Shown here piece after piece: positions 8,188-18,097 of a stretch of DNA of 64,000 nt (position 1 is the first letter of the stretch; every line of letters starts with the position of its first letter). Source of the DNA: JBDREC01 sp043820105 [NCBI: Pseudomonadota bacterium]. GTDB taxonomy: Bacteria > Bdellovibrionota_F > JAHFAK01. The notes under the pieces are model-generated. The model was not told the origin of the DNA, ran no database searches, and saw only the letters and a program-made list of their open reading frames with translations. Made by a program: the position numbers and the translations under genes. The stretch covers positions 1 through 64,000 of the forward strand of contig JBDREC010000028.1 in NCBI GenBank assembly GCA_043820105.1, written 5' to 3'.

Positions 8188-9615
8188 TTGGAAAACAACG
8201 AGAAAACCATTTACCTAGTTGGCATATGCGGCACAGCCATGGGTTCCTTTGCAGGAATGCTTAAAGAAAAAGGATTTAATGTATTAGGTTCGGATATAAA
8301 CATTTATCCTCCAATGAGTGACCAATTAGAAGATCTGGGAATTCCTGTACTAAATGGATATAGTGCACAAAACATTCCAATCGGTGAAAGCAAACCGGAT
8401 TTTGCTATTATTGGCAACGCATTAAGCAAAGGAAATGTGGAAGCTGAAGAAATAATTAACAGAAAAATCGAATATTCTTCATTTGCAAAAGCTTTTTCTG
8501 ATATCTTTTTAAGTGGTAAAATTCCCTGCGTAATAACAGGGACTCATGGTAAAACAACCACAACTTCCCTTTTAGCCTGGATCCTTGAATCAGCAGGTCT
8601 TGACCCCAATATGTTTGTAGGCGGAATTCCTGCAAACTTTGGGAAAAGCTATAAACTTGGCAAAGGTGATTACTTTGTTGTTGAAGGGGATGAATACGAT
8701 TGTGCCTATTTTGATAAACAACCTAAGTTTCTTCATTATAAACCATTCCATGCAGTTATAACAAGTATTGAATATGATCATTCCGATATTTATGACAGCC
8801 TTGATCAAATTATTAATGAGTTTAAAAAATTCGTTAAACTTGTCCCAGAAAATGGTAACTTAGTTGTTTGTAATAACTACCAAACAGTAAAGGATGTTAT
8901 CAAAGACGCTAAATGCAAGGTCATCACTTATGGGGTTTCCGATGACTCTGATTATACTGTAAAAAATGTTATTTACACTAATGACCATCTTGAATTTGAT
9001 ATCTATCATAAAGGTAAACTCATTGACCATTTTCAAACAAATATGGCAGGTCAGCACAACCTGATGAATATTTTGGCTGCTTTTATTACTGCACAAAACC
9101 TTGGCATTTCAACAGAAGCATTTAAAGAGGGTTTACTAGGTTTTAAGGGCATTAAAAGAAGATTAGAAGTAATTGGCGAAATTAATGATATAGTGCTTAT
9201 TGATGATTTTGCTCACCATCCAACTGCTATTGAAACTACAGTTTTGGCCTGCAAAAAAAAATATAAAAACAGGCGCATATGGCTTATTTTCGAACCAAGA
9301 ACTAACACAACCAGAAGAAATATTTTCGAAAAAGAACTAATAGAAGCTCTATCAATTGGTGACATTGCAATCATTCCCGAAGTCTTTAAATTAGAGGCAA
9401 TCAAGGAAGATGAAAGACTTTCTGTTGATAATGTTATTAAGGGCATCATTGGAAAAAATAGAGAAGCTCATTATATTCCCAAAATAGATGACATTGTTAA
9501 ATTTGTATGCCAGGAATCAAGAGCAAATGATGTTATTTTGATAATGTCTAATGGTGGATTTGGTGGCATATATAAAAAATTACTTGATTCCCTAAAAAGC
9601 AAACCGTTTTCCTAA
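8188..9615 (+). CDS. mpl: UDP-MurNAc:L-Ala-gamma-D-Glu-meso-DAP ligase
   Basis: The 475-residue Mur ligase attaches recycled murein tripeptide to UDP-N-acetylmuramate in the cytoplasm. It shows an N-terminal Rossmann part (LVGICGTAMGSFAGML) and an ATP loop GTHGKTTTT at 118-126. The Mpl-specific stretch FVVEGDEYDCAYFDKQPKF separates it from MurC, and DDFAHHPTAIETT is in the C-terminal domain. It implies a Gram-negative-type wall with meso-DAP. The start is TTG with AAAGGAT upstream; no better in-frame ATG precedes the conserved N-terminus. MurC is an outside possibility. Confidence 0.9.
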   Translation: MENNEKTIYLVGICGTAMGSFAGMLKEKGFNVLGSDINIYPPMSDQLEDLGIPVLNGYSAQNIPIGESKPDFAIIGNALSKGNVEAEEIINRKIEYSSFAKAFSDIFLSGKIPCVITGTHGKTTTTSLLAWILESAGLDPNMFVGGIPANFGKSYKLGKGDYFVVEGDEYDCAYFDKQPKFLHYKPFHAVITSIEYDHSDIYDSLDQIINEFKKFVKLVPENGNLVVCNNYQTVKDVIKDAKCKVITYGVSDDSDYTVKNVIYTNDHLEFDIYHKGKLIDHFQTNMAGQHNLMNILAAFITAQNLGISTEAFKEGLLGFKGIKRRLEVIGEINDIVLIDDFAHHPTAIETTVLACKKKYKNRRIWLIFEPRTNTTRRNIFEKELIEALSIGDIAIIPEVFKLEAIKEDERLSVDNVIKGIIGKNREAHYIPKIDDIVKFVCQESRANDVILIMSNGGFGGIYKKLLDSLKSKPFS

Positions 9616-9630
9616 AAAGGGGCTACAACA

Positions 9631-11079
9631 ATGACTAAAAATTTTCATTTCTTTATTAACAATAGATCACGAACTTCAACTGAAAAAAGAGAAATTCTAA
9701 ATCCATTCACAAATGAAATTTTAGGTAATGTTTATTGGCCTGATGTTTCAGATATTGATGAGGCTATTGAAGGAGCATTTACTGTATTCAAGCAATACTC
9801 TAAAATTCCTTCTTATAAACGCGAAGCATTACTTTTGAAAATAGAAAAACAGGTATCTGAAAAAGCCTCTGAGTTTATTGAAATGATTGTGGCGGAATCA
9901 GGCAAGGCTATTAGCGATGCAAAAATTGAAGTTGACAGAGCTTGTCGTGCTTTTCACCTTGCAGCAGAGGAAACTAAAAGATCAGGTGGGAATGTAATTG
10001 AAATGGATAACTGGGAAATATCAAAAAATAAGATTGGCATTGTAACAAGAATACCTCTAGGTGTTTTATTAGCTGTAACACCATATAATTTCCCTTTTTA
10101 TTTTATTTCACTAAAAATTGCTTCAGCTATTGCAACAGGTTGTCCTTTAATTTTAGTGCCCTCTTCTAAAACATTTCTTACAGCCTCAACACTTGGAGAA
10201 ATAATAAAAGACCTATCAATGCCTGAAGGGAGTATTAATATATTTCCCTGTGATGGATTGGAGCTTGAAGAAATTTTATCAAATCCTAAGATTGATATTT
10301 TTTCATTTACGGGAAATTCACAAAAAGGTTTATACTTAAAAGACAAAGCTAAGAATAAAAAAATAATTTTAGAAACAGGTGGGATGGCTTGCGCTATTAT
10401 TGATGAATACAATGACCTTAATTATGCTGCAGAAAGATGCGCCAAGGGAGCCTTTGCAAACGCTGGTCAAATGTATATTTCTCTTCAGAAAATCCTTATT
10501 AATAAGGACTTATACTCTGAATTTACAAATGAATTCATGAAAGAAGTACAAAAAATAAGAGTTGGAGACCCATCAAATCCAAAAACTCATTATGGACCTT
10601 TAATTGATGATATGGCTACAGCGAAAGTTATGGAAATCATCGAAGATGCAGTTTCTAAAGGTGCAAAGCTTATAGCTGGAGGAAAAAATCAAGGAAATAT
10701 TATCCCTCCAACTATTATAATTAAAACAGACAAAGACATGGAAATTGAAAAAAATGTTTGCTTTGGGCCTGTTGTTACACTTTGTCCATATAATGACATG
10801 AAAGAAGCTGTTGAGATGATTAATTGCAGCCAATCATCAGTCCAAGCAGGAATCTTTTCAGAAAATATTAATAGAATATTTACTTATTATAATTCACTAG
10901 AAATGGGATCAATAATTATTAATGACATACCATCATTTAGAGCAGATCACATGCCTTATGGTGGATATAAAAAATCAGGGCTTGGACAAGAAGGAGTAAA
11001 ATACAATATTGATCAATTAACTCAAGGCAAGCTTCTTGTTTTGAGTTTTGAGCATGCGCCTGAGTGGAAAGGAATTTAA
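9631..11079 (+). CDS. Aldehyde dehydrogenase homologue, catalytic Cys replaced by Tyr
   Basis: The 482-residue protein is full length for the NAD(P)-dependent aldehyde dehydrogenase superfamily. It keeps TPYNFPFYF (oxyanion Asn), the general-base region LETGG with Glu248, and a C-terminal YGGYKKSGLGQEG. The nucleophile motif normally reads F.NAGQxC. Here it reads FANAGQMYIS, with Tyr282 (TAT at 10474-10476), exactly 34 residues after the Glu, where Cys is expected. The enzyme is therefore predicted inactive as a dehydrogenase, unless this is a base error for TGT. It starts 15 bases after mpl and is probably cotranscribed with it. Confidence 0.85.
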   Translation: MTKNFHFFINNRSRTSTEKREILNPFTNEILGNVYWPDVSDIDEAIEGAFTVFKQYSKIPSYKREALLLKIEKQVSEKASEFIEMIVAESGKAISDAKIEVDRACRAFHLAAEETKRSGGNVIEMDNWEISKNKIGIVTRIPLGVLLAVTPYNFPFYFISLKIASAIATGCPLILVPSSKTFLTASTLGEIIKDLSMPEGSINIFPCDGLELEEILSNPKIDIFSFTGNSQKGLYLKDKAKNKKIILETGGMACAIIDEYNDLNYAAERCAKGAFANAGQMYISLQKILINKDLYSEFTNEFMKEVQKIRVGDPSNPKTHYGPLIDDMATAKVMEIIEDAVSKGAKLIAGGKNQGNIIPPTIIIKTDKDMEIEKNVCFGPVVTLCPYNDMKEAVEMINCSQSSVQAGIFSENINRIFTYYNSLEMGSIIINDIPSFRADHMPYGGYKKSGLGQEGVKYNIDQLTQGKLLVLSFEHAPEWKGI

Positions 11080-11085
11080 TCCTTT

Positions 11086-11245
11086 TGGTCAATAATCAAT
11101 TTTCAATGCAAAGAAAATAAAATACAAGTCTGTTCTCCCCCATTAATTATTATTTATTAATTATTACTTATTAATTATTCTAAAAAAACACTTATGTTTT
11201 TTCTCTTCATTGAGAATTGAAAATTGATTGTTGATTATTGATTAT
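11086..11245. repeat. AATAATT-type repeats in inverted arms
   Basis: TCAATAATCAATTTTCAATG (about 11088-11107) is mirrored by GAATTGAAAATTGATTGTTG and ATTATTGATTATT (11213-11245). AATTATT heptamers (11141-11180) lie in the loop. It sits between convergent genes and could end transcription in both directions. Confidence 0.75.
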
Positions 11246-11278
11246 TTTTCTTCTTTGACACCTCCACCACTCGCAAGC

Positions 11279-13120
11279 CTAAGACACCCACCCATCCAAT
11301 ATAACTTCCACTGCTTCAATATCATTAAAAGGCGGCATAATGTATGCTCCTGCTACTATGCCTTTACTATCGTACAAGGTTTCTTTAGCAATTTCGATTC
11401 CGATTTTCTTGGCTTCTTTGGAATTGCTAGCTTTTCTCAAGGTATCTCTGATTTTTTCTGGAACTTGCATTCCTGGTACTTCATTATGTAAAAATTCTGC
11501 GTTTCTATAACTAGACAATGGCAAGATACCAATTAAAAGAGGTTTTTCATATTCTTCAATTCTTTTTAAAAACTCCTTAAATAAAGAAAGTTCATAAACT
11601 GGTTGGGTCATAATAAAATCAGCACCATGCTTTATTTTTCTCTCAAGGCGCTTTAGTTCTTTTTCAATATCAATAGCACCTGGATTTGCCCCAACTCCCA
11701 CATAAAAAGCAGTATTTGAGTTCATTGGATTGCCAGCTATATCAAGGCCAAGGTTCATTCTGCTAACAACTTTAGTTAAGCCAATTGAATCAAGATCAAA
11801 AACAGAAGTTGCATCTGGATAATCACCAAGACGAGGAGGATCTCCTGTTACCAAAAGAACATTATTTAAGCCGAGGGCAAAAGCCCCCAAAAGATCTGCT
11901 TGCAGACCTAAAATGTTTCGATCTCTACAACAAACATGTGGTATTGTTTCAATGCCTACGACATCCTCAAAAATTTGAGCAAGTGCAAGTGGTGACATTC
12001 TTGAAGAAGCCCGAGGTCCATCAGCTATATTAATTGCATCAACATCTAAGTTCTTCAAACGAATTGCGGCATTCAGGCACTTTTCAACGTCTGTTCCACG
12101 TGGCGGATCAATTTCAACGGAAATAACAAATTTCTTATTCCGCAACTTTCTTGCAAGCTGTGATTTTAATGCTTCCTTTTTTATTTTTTCAATTGGCTTT
12201 TCCTGGTTAAAACCAATTGAATCATCATAAGATGGTTCAATAAGGCGAGGTGAAAGTGCCAGAGATGTGGTTTTATAGGCTTTTATATGCTCAGGTGTTG
12301 TCCCACAGCAACCACCAATAATACTAATTCCTGATTGTATAAATCTTTTTGCATATTCTCCAAAATATTCTGGACTTGTTAAATAAATAATTCTGTCATC
12401 TATTCTCTTGGGAATACCAGCGTTGGGTTGAGCAGACAAATACTTATTCGTATTTTTTTTTATTCTAGTAATACTATCTAAAATTACCTTAGGCCCTACA
12501 CTGCAATTCAAACCTATTACTTGAATATCAATTTCATCAAGTTTTTTACCTATTTCTTCGGGAGATTCTCCTGCCAAGCTATTACCTTCATCATTAACTG
12601 TAAGTTGAGCAATAATAGGAATATAAGTACTAAGTCTTCTAGCTACTTTTATTGCCTGTAATATTCTCTCTATTCCATGAAAGGTTTCAAACATCAATAC
12701 GTCAACACCCTCTTCTAATAAAACCTGTATTTGCTCTTCATAAATTTCGCTAATTTCTTCAATTGTAAAATCATTTTTTGTGTTCAAACTCCTTCCAATA
12801 GGACCTACTGCTCCTGCAACAATAACGTCTTTAGATACTTCTCTTGCAATTCGAACTCCGGCTTGATTTATTTCTTTAACCTTATTTTCCAGTCCAAAGC
12901 GTTTAAGTTTCAATCTGTTTGCTGCAAAGGTATTTGTTTCAATTATATCAGCTCCTGCCTTAATATAGTCTTTATGTATATCACTAATCATTTCTGGAGA
13001 AGATAAATTAAGCTCATCATAACATCTATTTATATAAACGCCTTTTTGATATAGCATGGTACCCATACCACCATCACAAATAAGAATGCCTTTTTTTAGC
13101 CTGTCTAAAAATTTACTCAT
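11279..13120 (-). CDS. Homocysteine S-methyltransferase / methylenetetrahydrofolate reductase fusion
   Basis: The 613-residue protein joins an N-terminal zinc homocysteine methyltransferase domain to a C-terminal MTHFR domain, as in Bacillus YitJ. The N-terminal part (about 1-285) has GGMGTMLYQKGV, GLNCSVGP and the zinc ligands GGCCGTTPEH. The FAD barrel (from about 330) has EIDPPRGTD and MTQPVYE. It would reduce methylene-THF and supply a methyl group towards methionine. There is no cobalamin domain. AAGGAAGTTGAT precedes the ATG. The upstream region shows no SAM riboswitch that I can recognise. Confidence 0.92.
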   Translation of the reverse strand: MSKFLDRLKKGILICDGGMGTMLYQKGVYINRCYDELNLSSPEMISDIHKDYIKAGADIIETNTFAANRLKLKRFGLENKVKEINQAGVRIAREVSKDVIVAGAVGPIGRSLNTKNDFTIEEISEIYEEQIQVLLEEGVDVLMFETFHGIERILQAIKVARRLSTYIPIIAQLTVNDEGNSLAGESPEEIGKKLDEIDIQVIGLNCSVGPKVILDSITRIKKNTNKYLSAQPNAGIPKRIDDRIIYLTSPEYFGEYAKRFIQSGISIIGGCCGTTPEHIKAYKTTSLALSPRLIEPSYDDSIGFNQEKPIEKIKKEALKSQLARKLRNKKFVISVEIDPPRGTDVEKCLNAAIRLKNLDVDAINIADGPRASSRMSPLALAQIFEDVVGIETIPHVCCRDRNILGLQADLLGAFALGLNNVLLVTGDPPRLGDYPDATSVFDLDSIGLTKVVSRMNLGLDIAGNPMNSNTAFYVGVGANPGAIDIEKELKRLERKIKHGADFIMTQPVYELSLFKEFLKRIEEYEKPLLIGILPLSSYRNAEFLHNEVPGMQVPEKIRDTLRKASNSKEAKKIGIEIAKETLYDSKGIVAGAYIMPPFNDIEAVEVILDGWVS

Positions 13121-13243
13121 ATCAACTTCCTTTTCATAGCTTATACGTATTATTGTAAAATAATAAATAAATATTTGATAATTTTAGGCTTATAAATTAA
13201 TATTATCAATATTAAATTATTAAAAGAATAAAGGATTTGATAA

Positions 13244-13885
13244 ATGAAAAAATTATTTATTATGTTAGCTCTCTTATTCTTATTAAATGAACTTTTTCTT
13301 TTTGCTCAATGTAAATCGAGCCCTAAAGAAAATGAAAAAATGCTTAATGAAATGATGGGTGATATTAAAAAGATGCAATCAGAGGATATTGCTGATAAAG
13401 TCTTAGATGATTTATTCATATACCCAAATAAAGGTATTGGAAATATTAACCTTGATTCCTTGCTTGAAACTATTAAAGATAATAAAATAAACCCTTTAGA
13501 ATCAGATAATCCATTAAACCTTTATGTAAAAGGAATTATGACTAATGATAAATTTTTATGGATTAAAGATTTAAAAGTCTCCAAAATTGAAGGATCAAAC
13601 ATATTGATATTGAGCAAAAATAATAATATTATAGCTATGATATGCTTAAATGATAAGTATAGGACTTCAATTGGTGATATTAGTGTTAGTGAATTTGAAG
13701 AATCACATGAAAGACTTCCCCAGGAGTATAAATCCAAAAAGAAACTCTATACATGGGATTATGAAAAAGTTTACAAGTATTTTAATTATCATGGCATTAT
13801 TTTTATATCAAAAAAAGGAGAGGATTCTTCTGAAATTGTAGCAATAGCTGTTTATAAAGAAAAGGAAGAAGAAATTAAAAAATAA
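13244..13885 (+). CDS. Exported protein of unknown function
   Basis: I do not recognise this 213-residue protein. A hydrophobic signal segment (5-20) precedes FAQCKSS; Cys23 could be lipidated, but the lipobox is poor. The mature part is Lys/Glu-rich with predicted mixed alpha/beta structure and no clear motif. It lies 7 bases upstream of a peptide-binding lipoprotein gene that has no ribosome-binding site of its own. The two are therefore likely translated together, and this protein may work with that one at the envelope. Confidence 0.6.
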   Translation: MKKLFIMLALLFLLNELFLFAQCKSSPKENEKMLNEMMGDIKKMQSEDIADKVLDDLFIYPNKGIGNINLDSLLETIKDNKINPLESDNPLNLYVKGIMTNDKFLWIKDLKVSKIEGSNILILSKNNNIIAMICLNDKYRTSIGDISVSEFEESHERLPQEYKSKKKLYTWDYEKVYKYFNYHGIIFISKKGEDSSEIVAIAVYKEKEEEIKK

Positions 13886-13892
13886 TAAAACT

Positions 13893-15659
13893 ATGAAAAA
13901 TTTTATCCCTATCATAATACTAATTCCTTTATTAGTATGTAATTTTATTTCATGCCAATCTTGTCTTAAAGAAAAAAAACACGCGATTATTGCAGAAAAT
14001 CCAAAGCAGGTCATTGCTGATGCAATTAAATTTAATGGAAGTGGAAATAAAGGTAATACCTTAATACTTCCAGTAATTTCCGGACCGAATACCTTTAATC
14101 CTATCACTGCAAATGACTTTAATTCAATTAGCCTATTGTTTCCAATGATATTTCAATCTTTAGTTGAATATAATCCAAGTACCAAAGAAATATTTCCCCA
14201 CTTAGCAAAGAACTATGAATTACTTGAAAATGGCAAATACATATTTCACCTTAGAAAAGGCAACCTATGGTCTGACGGTCATAAAATTACAACTAGTGAT
14301 ATAAAATTTTCCTTTGAACTTGCTTTATCTAAAGATATTCCATCACAAATAAGCAATGATATTAAGAATAATAGACCTAATATAGATATTATTGATGACT
14401 ATACAATTTCATTTAACTTCCATAAAACAGATGCCTCAACAATTTTAACCATCGGTTCAATTAAAATTATTCCAAAACATATTTACAATGACCTATATGA
14501 AACCGGAAACTTCGCAACAGCTCTTGGTATTGATACTCCGTGCGATAAAATTATTGGATCTGGCCCGTATAAGCTTTCTATGTTTATAAGGGGAGAGAAA
14601 CTTGTTTATTCAAGAAATGATAATTACATGAAATTTGATAATAATGGAAAGCAGCTACCTTATTTTGATAAAGTTATTTTTACAATAATTCCTGATTTCA
14701 ACACAGCTTATCTCAAATTTCTAAATGGTGAACTTGACTCGCTTGGACATATTGCACTTTCAAATGCTATCTTATTAAAACGTGAGCAAGAAAATAAAAA
14801 TTTTACTTTGTTTAATATTGGTCCTGCACTGGTAAGTAATTTCCTTTGGTTTAATTTGAGTGTTAATAATAAAAATTCAGAAAATTATAAGATTAAACTA
14901 TTTAAAAATAATAAGTTTAGAAAGGCAATTGCTCACGCTATTGATAGAGAAGCTCTATGTAAAAATATTTTTGAATCCAACTGTATACTACAAAACCAAC
15001 CTTTTGAACATGAAAACAAAGAGTTCTCTTGTAACAATATCAATATATATAATTACTCTCCTTCAAAAGCCAAAGCATATTTAAAGGAATTAGGATTTGC
15101 CCGAAAAAACAAGGACCAAATCCTTAAAGATAAAGATGGAAATGAATTAAAGCTTTCTATTATGACCAACTCTGAATCCAGGTCAATCAATAGCATTGCT
15201 ACTATGATAAAAAGTGACCTTGAGAAGATTGGAATCTTAGTTCACATTGATACAGTTTCCTATTCTTTATTCACATCAAGAGTTTTTAATGAGAAAAAAT
15301 ATGAAGCTGCCCTATTTTCCCTAACAGCAGGTGTTCCACCAGATCCAATGATTGCGAAAGAATTCTATCTTTCTTCAGGCAGACTTCATTTATGGAATCA
15401 TTCTCAAAAATCTCCCGAAACAAGTTGGGAAGCAGTGATTGATGAAAACATGTATCTAATGATGGAAAAAATAAATAAGGATATACGAAAAGACGCTTGG
15501 TGTAAAATTGTACGCACTTTATCAGAAGAACTGCCAGTTATTTACCTTATCAAACCTTTTTCATTTGTTGCTGCTAAAAATTCATTGGCAAACTTTCAAC
15601 CAGTGCTAACTAATCCAAGAGATTATTGGAATATCGATGAATTATATAGAAAAAATTAG
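13893..15659 (+). CDS. ABC transporter peptide-binding lipoprotein (family 5)
   Basis: The 588-residue protein is a solute-binding protein of the OppA/DppA class. The lipobox FISC gives lipidated Cys21. Diagnostic blocks include FPMIFQSLVEYNP, the lobe motif LRKGNLWSDGHKITTSDIKF, and GSGPYKLSMF. It would capture oligopeptides outside the inner membrane, which suits a peptide fermenter. No permease or ATPase genes are adjacent, so it is an orphan. No Shine-Dalgarno is visible; translation is probably coupled to the gene 7 bases upstream. Its 3' end overlaps the convergent deaminase gene by 4 bases. Confidence 0.88.
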   Translation: MKNFIPIIILIPLLVCNFISCQSCLKEKKHAIIAENPKQVIADAIKFNGSGNKGNTLILPVISGPNTFNPITANDFNSISLLFPMIFQSLVEYNPSTKEIFPHLAKNYELLENGKYIFHLRKGNLWSDGHKITTSDIKFSFELALSKDIPSQISNDIKNNRPNIDIIDDYTISFNFHKTDASTILTIGSIKIIPKHIYNDLYETGNFATALGIDTPCDKIIGSGPYKLSMFIRGEKLVYSRNDNYMKFDNNGKQLPYFDKVIFTIIPDFNTAYLKFLNGELDSLGHIALSNAILLKREQENKNFTLFNIGPALVSNFLWFNLSVNNKNSENYKIKLFKNNKFRKAIAHAIDREALCKNIFESNCILQNQPFEHENKEFSCNNINIYNYSPSKAKAYLKELGFARKNKDQILKDKDGNELKLSIMTNSESRSINSIATMIKSDLEKIGILVHIDTVSYSLFTSRVFNEKKYEAALFSLTAGVPPDPMIAKEFYLSSGRLHLWNHSQKSPETSWEAVIDENMYLMMEKINKDIRKDAWCKIVRTLSEELPVIYLIKPFSFVAAKNSLANFQPVLTNPRDYWNIDELYRKN

Positions 15660-16189
15660 ACAGAAATTTCTTGTCGAGCTCCATAAATATCAACATCATC
15701 AAGCATATCCTTGTTTCGCCAGTCGTCTGCCCATTGAGTAACACTAAATTCTTGATAAGAACCATCTATTGTAGTGCATATAACTTTATTTAAACCAGAG
15801 TTAATAATCATTTTTTTGCAAATAAAACATGGAAAGGCATTAATTTTTATTGTCTTACCATTATCCAGTCTTTCACCATAAATATACATATCTCCATTTA
15901 ATAAAGATACTCCAGCACGCGAGGCATTAATAATTGCATTCATCTCCGCGTGGATACTCCTGCAAAGTTCATATCTGTGGCCAGATGGAATATTTAATTT
16001 CCTACGCAAACATTCATCTCTTTGAAAACAATCCATTGTTTTACGTGGGGCTCCAACATAACCAGCTGCGATTATTTGATCATCTCTAACAATTATTGCC
16101 CCAATTTTAATATGCATACAAGTTGATCGTGCAGAAATCTGGTTGGCTATTGACAAGTAATACTCAACTTTATCAGGCCTGAATGTCAT
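15656..16189 (-). CDS. Deoxycytidylate deaminase family
   Basis: The 177-residue zinc deaminase has the signature His80-Ala-Glu82 (SIHAEMNAI) and Pro120-Cys121...Cys124 (FPCFICKK). It resembles dCMP deaminase/ComEB, converting dCMP to dUMP for thymidylate synthesis. Extra Cys residues near 54-60 (DCFQRDEC) fit the additional zinc site of that family. It overlaps the upstream kinase gene by 17 bases and is the last gene of the run from rpsF through dnaB, linking deoxynucleotide supply with replication. Confidence 0.88.
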   Translation of the reverse strand: MTFRPDKVEYYLSIANQISARSTCMHIKIGAIIVRDDQIIAAGYVGAPRKTMDCFQRDECLRRKLNIPSGHRYELCRSIHAEMNAIINASRAGVSLLNGDMYIYGERLDNGKTIKINAFPCFICKKMIINSGLNKVICTTIDGSYQEFSVTQWADDWRNKDMLDDVDIYGARQEISV

Positions 16190-16757
16190 GCATTACCTCT
16201 TTGAGTTGATTTAAAAGAAAATCTTCATTCTTTGTATTAATAAGAGTATAATCTGCCATGGCAATGGGACCTGCTTTCTCAATTTTTTCAATCTCAGCAT
16301 AATCTCTATTTTGTGCATCTTCATTTGAAATTGATCTGAAAACTAAATCTTCATCATTACCATGAGCACTTGCTCTATTTTCTAACCTTGTATACCTTGT
16401 TTTTGGGTCTGCATAGACTGAAATAACTAATAAATTATCAGCATATTTCTCTTTTAATATCTTATATTCAGACCAGCTGTATAAACCATCAGCAATAACA
16501 TTATTATGTGCAAGAAAATCATCTATTTTAGGGATATTTAGAATTGCGTAGGCTGCCATCCCATGTTCTTTTCTAAACTCTTCCCTTATCTTTCTCTCAT
16601 GTTCTTCTTTGGGGGGAAGACCTCTTTTTTTTACTTCGTCCAGAGTAAGTTGACCAAAGCGAACATAGCCCCAACCTAGTTTTTTAAGTTCTTCGGAAAC
16701 AATAGATTTTCCAGAACCGCACATTCCAACAATAGCTATTACCTTGTTCAAACTCAT
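16173..16757 (-). CDS. P-loop kinase-like protein (UPF0200/dephospho-CoA kinase-like)
   Basis: The 194-residue protein starts with a P-loop, GMCGSGKS at 11-18, then LGWGYVRFGQL and a KKRGL...EEFRKEHGMAAYA stretch. That pattern matches the archaeal UPF0200 kinase-like family better than bacterial CoaE. VIADGLYS and ENRASAHG look like Walker B and lid regions. A nucleotide or nucleoside kinase working with the adjoining dCMP deaminase is the likely role; the substrate is unknown. It overlaps dnaB by 4 bases (ATGA), so translation is coupled. Confidence 0.7.
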   Translation of the reverse strand: MSLNKVIAIVGMCGSGKSIVSEELKKLGWGYVRFGQLTLDEVKKRGLPPKEEHERKIREEFRKEHGMAAYAILNIPKIDDFLAHNNVIADGLYSWSEYKILKEKYADNLLVISVYADPKTRYTRLENRASAHGNDEDLVFRSISNEDAQNRDYAEIEKIEKAGPIAMADYTLINTKNEDFLLNQLKEVMHDIQA

Positions 16758-18097
16758 ATCTCATCCTCATAAGAGTAATTGTCAAAGCGAGTATATTCTC
16801 CAAAAAAACGCAAATTTATATTACCAACTGCACCATTTCTGTGCTTAGCTATTCTAATTTCAGATTTTGTTGGATCTTCTGTTTGAGGGTTATAAAAAGC
16901 ATCTCGATAAATGAACATAATAACATCAGCATCTTGTTCAATTGCACCTGACTCACGCAGATCGGACATCATTGGCCTTTTATCTGTCCTTGCTTCAACT
17001 GCTCTATTTAGCTGTGACAAGCAAATAACTGGAAGCACAAGCTCTTTGGCAAGATTTTTTAATGACTTTGAAATTTCAGCTACTTCTTGTTCTTTATTGC
17101 CAAATCTTCCAGCAGCATTAATTAATTGTAGATAATCTACAACAATCAAACCAATATCCTGTTCTTTTTTAATTCTTCTAGCTCTTGCTCTGAGATCTGA
17201 TATCTTCAAACCGCCTATATCATCAATGAATATTTTAGCTTCTGATAAAACTCCAGCTGCATTAGCTAGCTTTTTCCAGTCTGTATCATCTAGAAACCCA
17301 GATTTGATTTTATTTGAATCAATTCTTGATTGACTACACAAAAGTCTTTCTGAAAGCTGCTCTTTTGACATTTCAAGAGAAAAAATGAGTACTGGAATTT
17401 TATCGTTTATTGCTGAGTTAACAGCAAAGTTTAGAGCAAGTGCTGTTTTTCCCATTGAAGGACGAGCTGCTAAAATAATGAGTTCAGAGCTTTGAAAGCC
17501 ATGCAAGAGTCTATCTAAATCTTTGTATCCAGATGTTTTACCTGTAATTTCTCGCTTTTCTTCATATCTTTTTTCAATATCAATAAAATTTCTTTTTAAA
17601 ACATCTGATAATGGAAAAGCTGTTTGCCTCATTTCTGTTTCAGACACCTTAAAAACAGATTGTTGAGCAAAATCTACAAAATCTTCGACCTCACCTTCAG
17701 CACTATAGCCTTGTTCAGCAATGCTCGTAGCGACTGAAATGAGATTTCGCCTTATAGATTTTTCTTTTATAATTGAAGCATAATATACAATATTAGCTGA
17801 TGTAGGAACAAAATCAACAAGGTCAGCTACATATGCAGCTCCACCAATTTTTGAAAGCATATCACTACTATTTAGCTCTTCAATCAGGGTAATGCTATCA
17901 ATAGGTTCTTGCTTATCAAAAAGAAGTTCAATAGTAGCGAAAATATGTTTATGACTTTCCTTATAAAAGTCTTCTGACTTAAGAATATCCTGAACCTTAT
18001 ATATAGCTTCATTATCAAGCAGAATAGCTCCCAATACAGACTTCTCTGCTTCAATATTATGTGGGGAAACTCTAAATTCAGATCCAGCCTTAGCCAT
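16754..18097 (-). CDS. dnaB: Replicative DNA helicase DnaB
   Basis: The 447-residue hexameric helicase has the N-terminal primase-interacting domain (PHNIEAEKSVLGAILLD) and the RecA-like core: Walker A AARPSMGKTALALNFA near 210, Walker B IGLIVVDYLQL, and SDLRESGAIEQDADV near the C-terminus. Length is normal and no intein is present. Its start overlaps the last base of rplI, matching the widespread rplI-dnaB pairing. Confidence 0.97.
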   Translation of the reverse strand: MAKAGSEFRVSPHNIEAEKSVLGAILLDNEAIYKVQDILKSEDFYKESHKHIFATIELLFDKQEPIDSITLIEELNSSDMLSKIGGAAYVADLVDFVPTSANIVYYASIIKEKSIRRNLISVATSIAEQGYSAEGEVEDFVDFAQQSVFKVSETEMRQTAFPLSDVLKRNFIDIEKRYEEKREITGKTSGYKDLDRLLHGFQSSELIILAARPSMGKTALALNFAVNSAINDKIPVLIFSLEMSKEQLSERLLCSQSRIDSNKIKSGFLDDTDWKKLANAAGVLSEAKIFIDDIGGLKISDLRARARRIKKEQDIGLIVVDYLQLINAAGRFGNKEQEVAEISKSLKNLAKELVLPVICLSQLNRAVEARTDKRPMMSDLRESGAIEQDADVIMFIYRDAFYNPQTEDPTKSEIRIAKHRNGAVGNINLRFFGEYTRFDNYSYEDEI

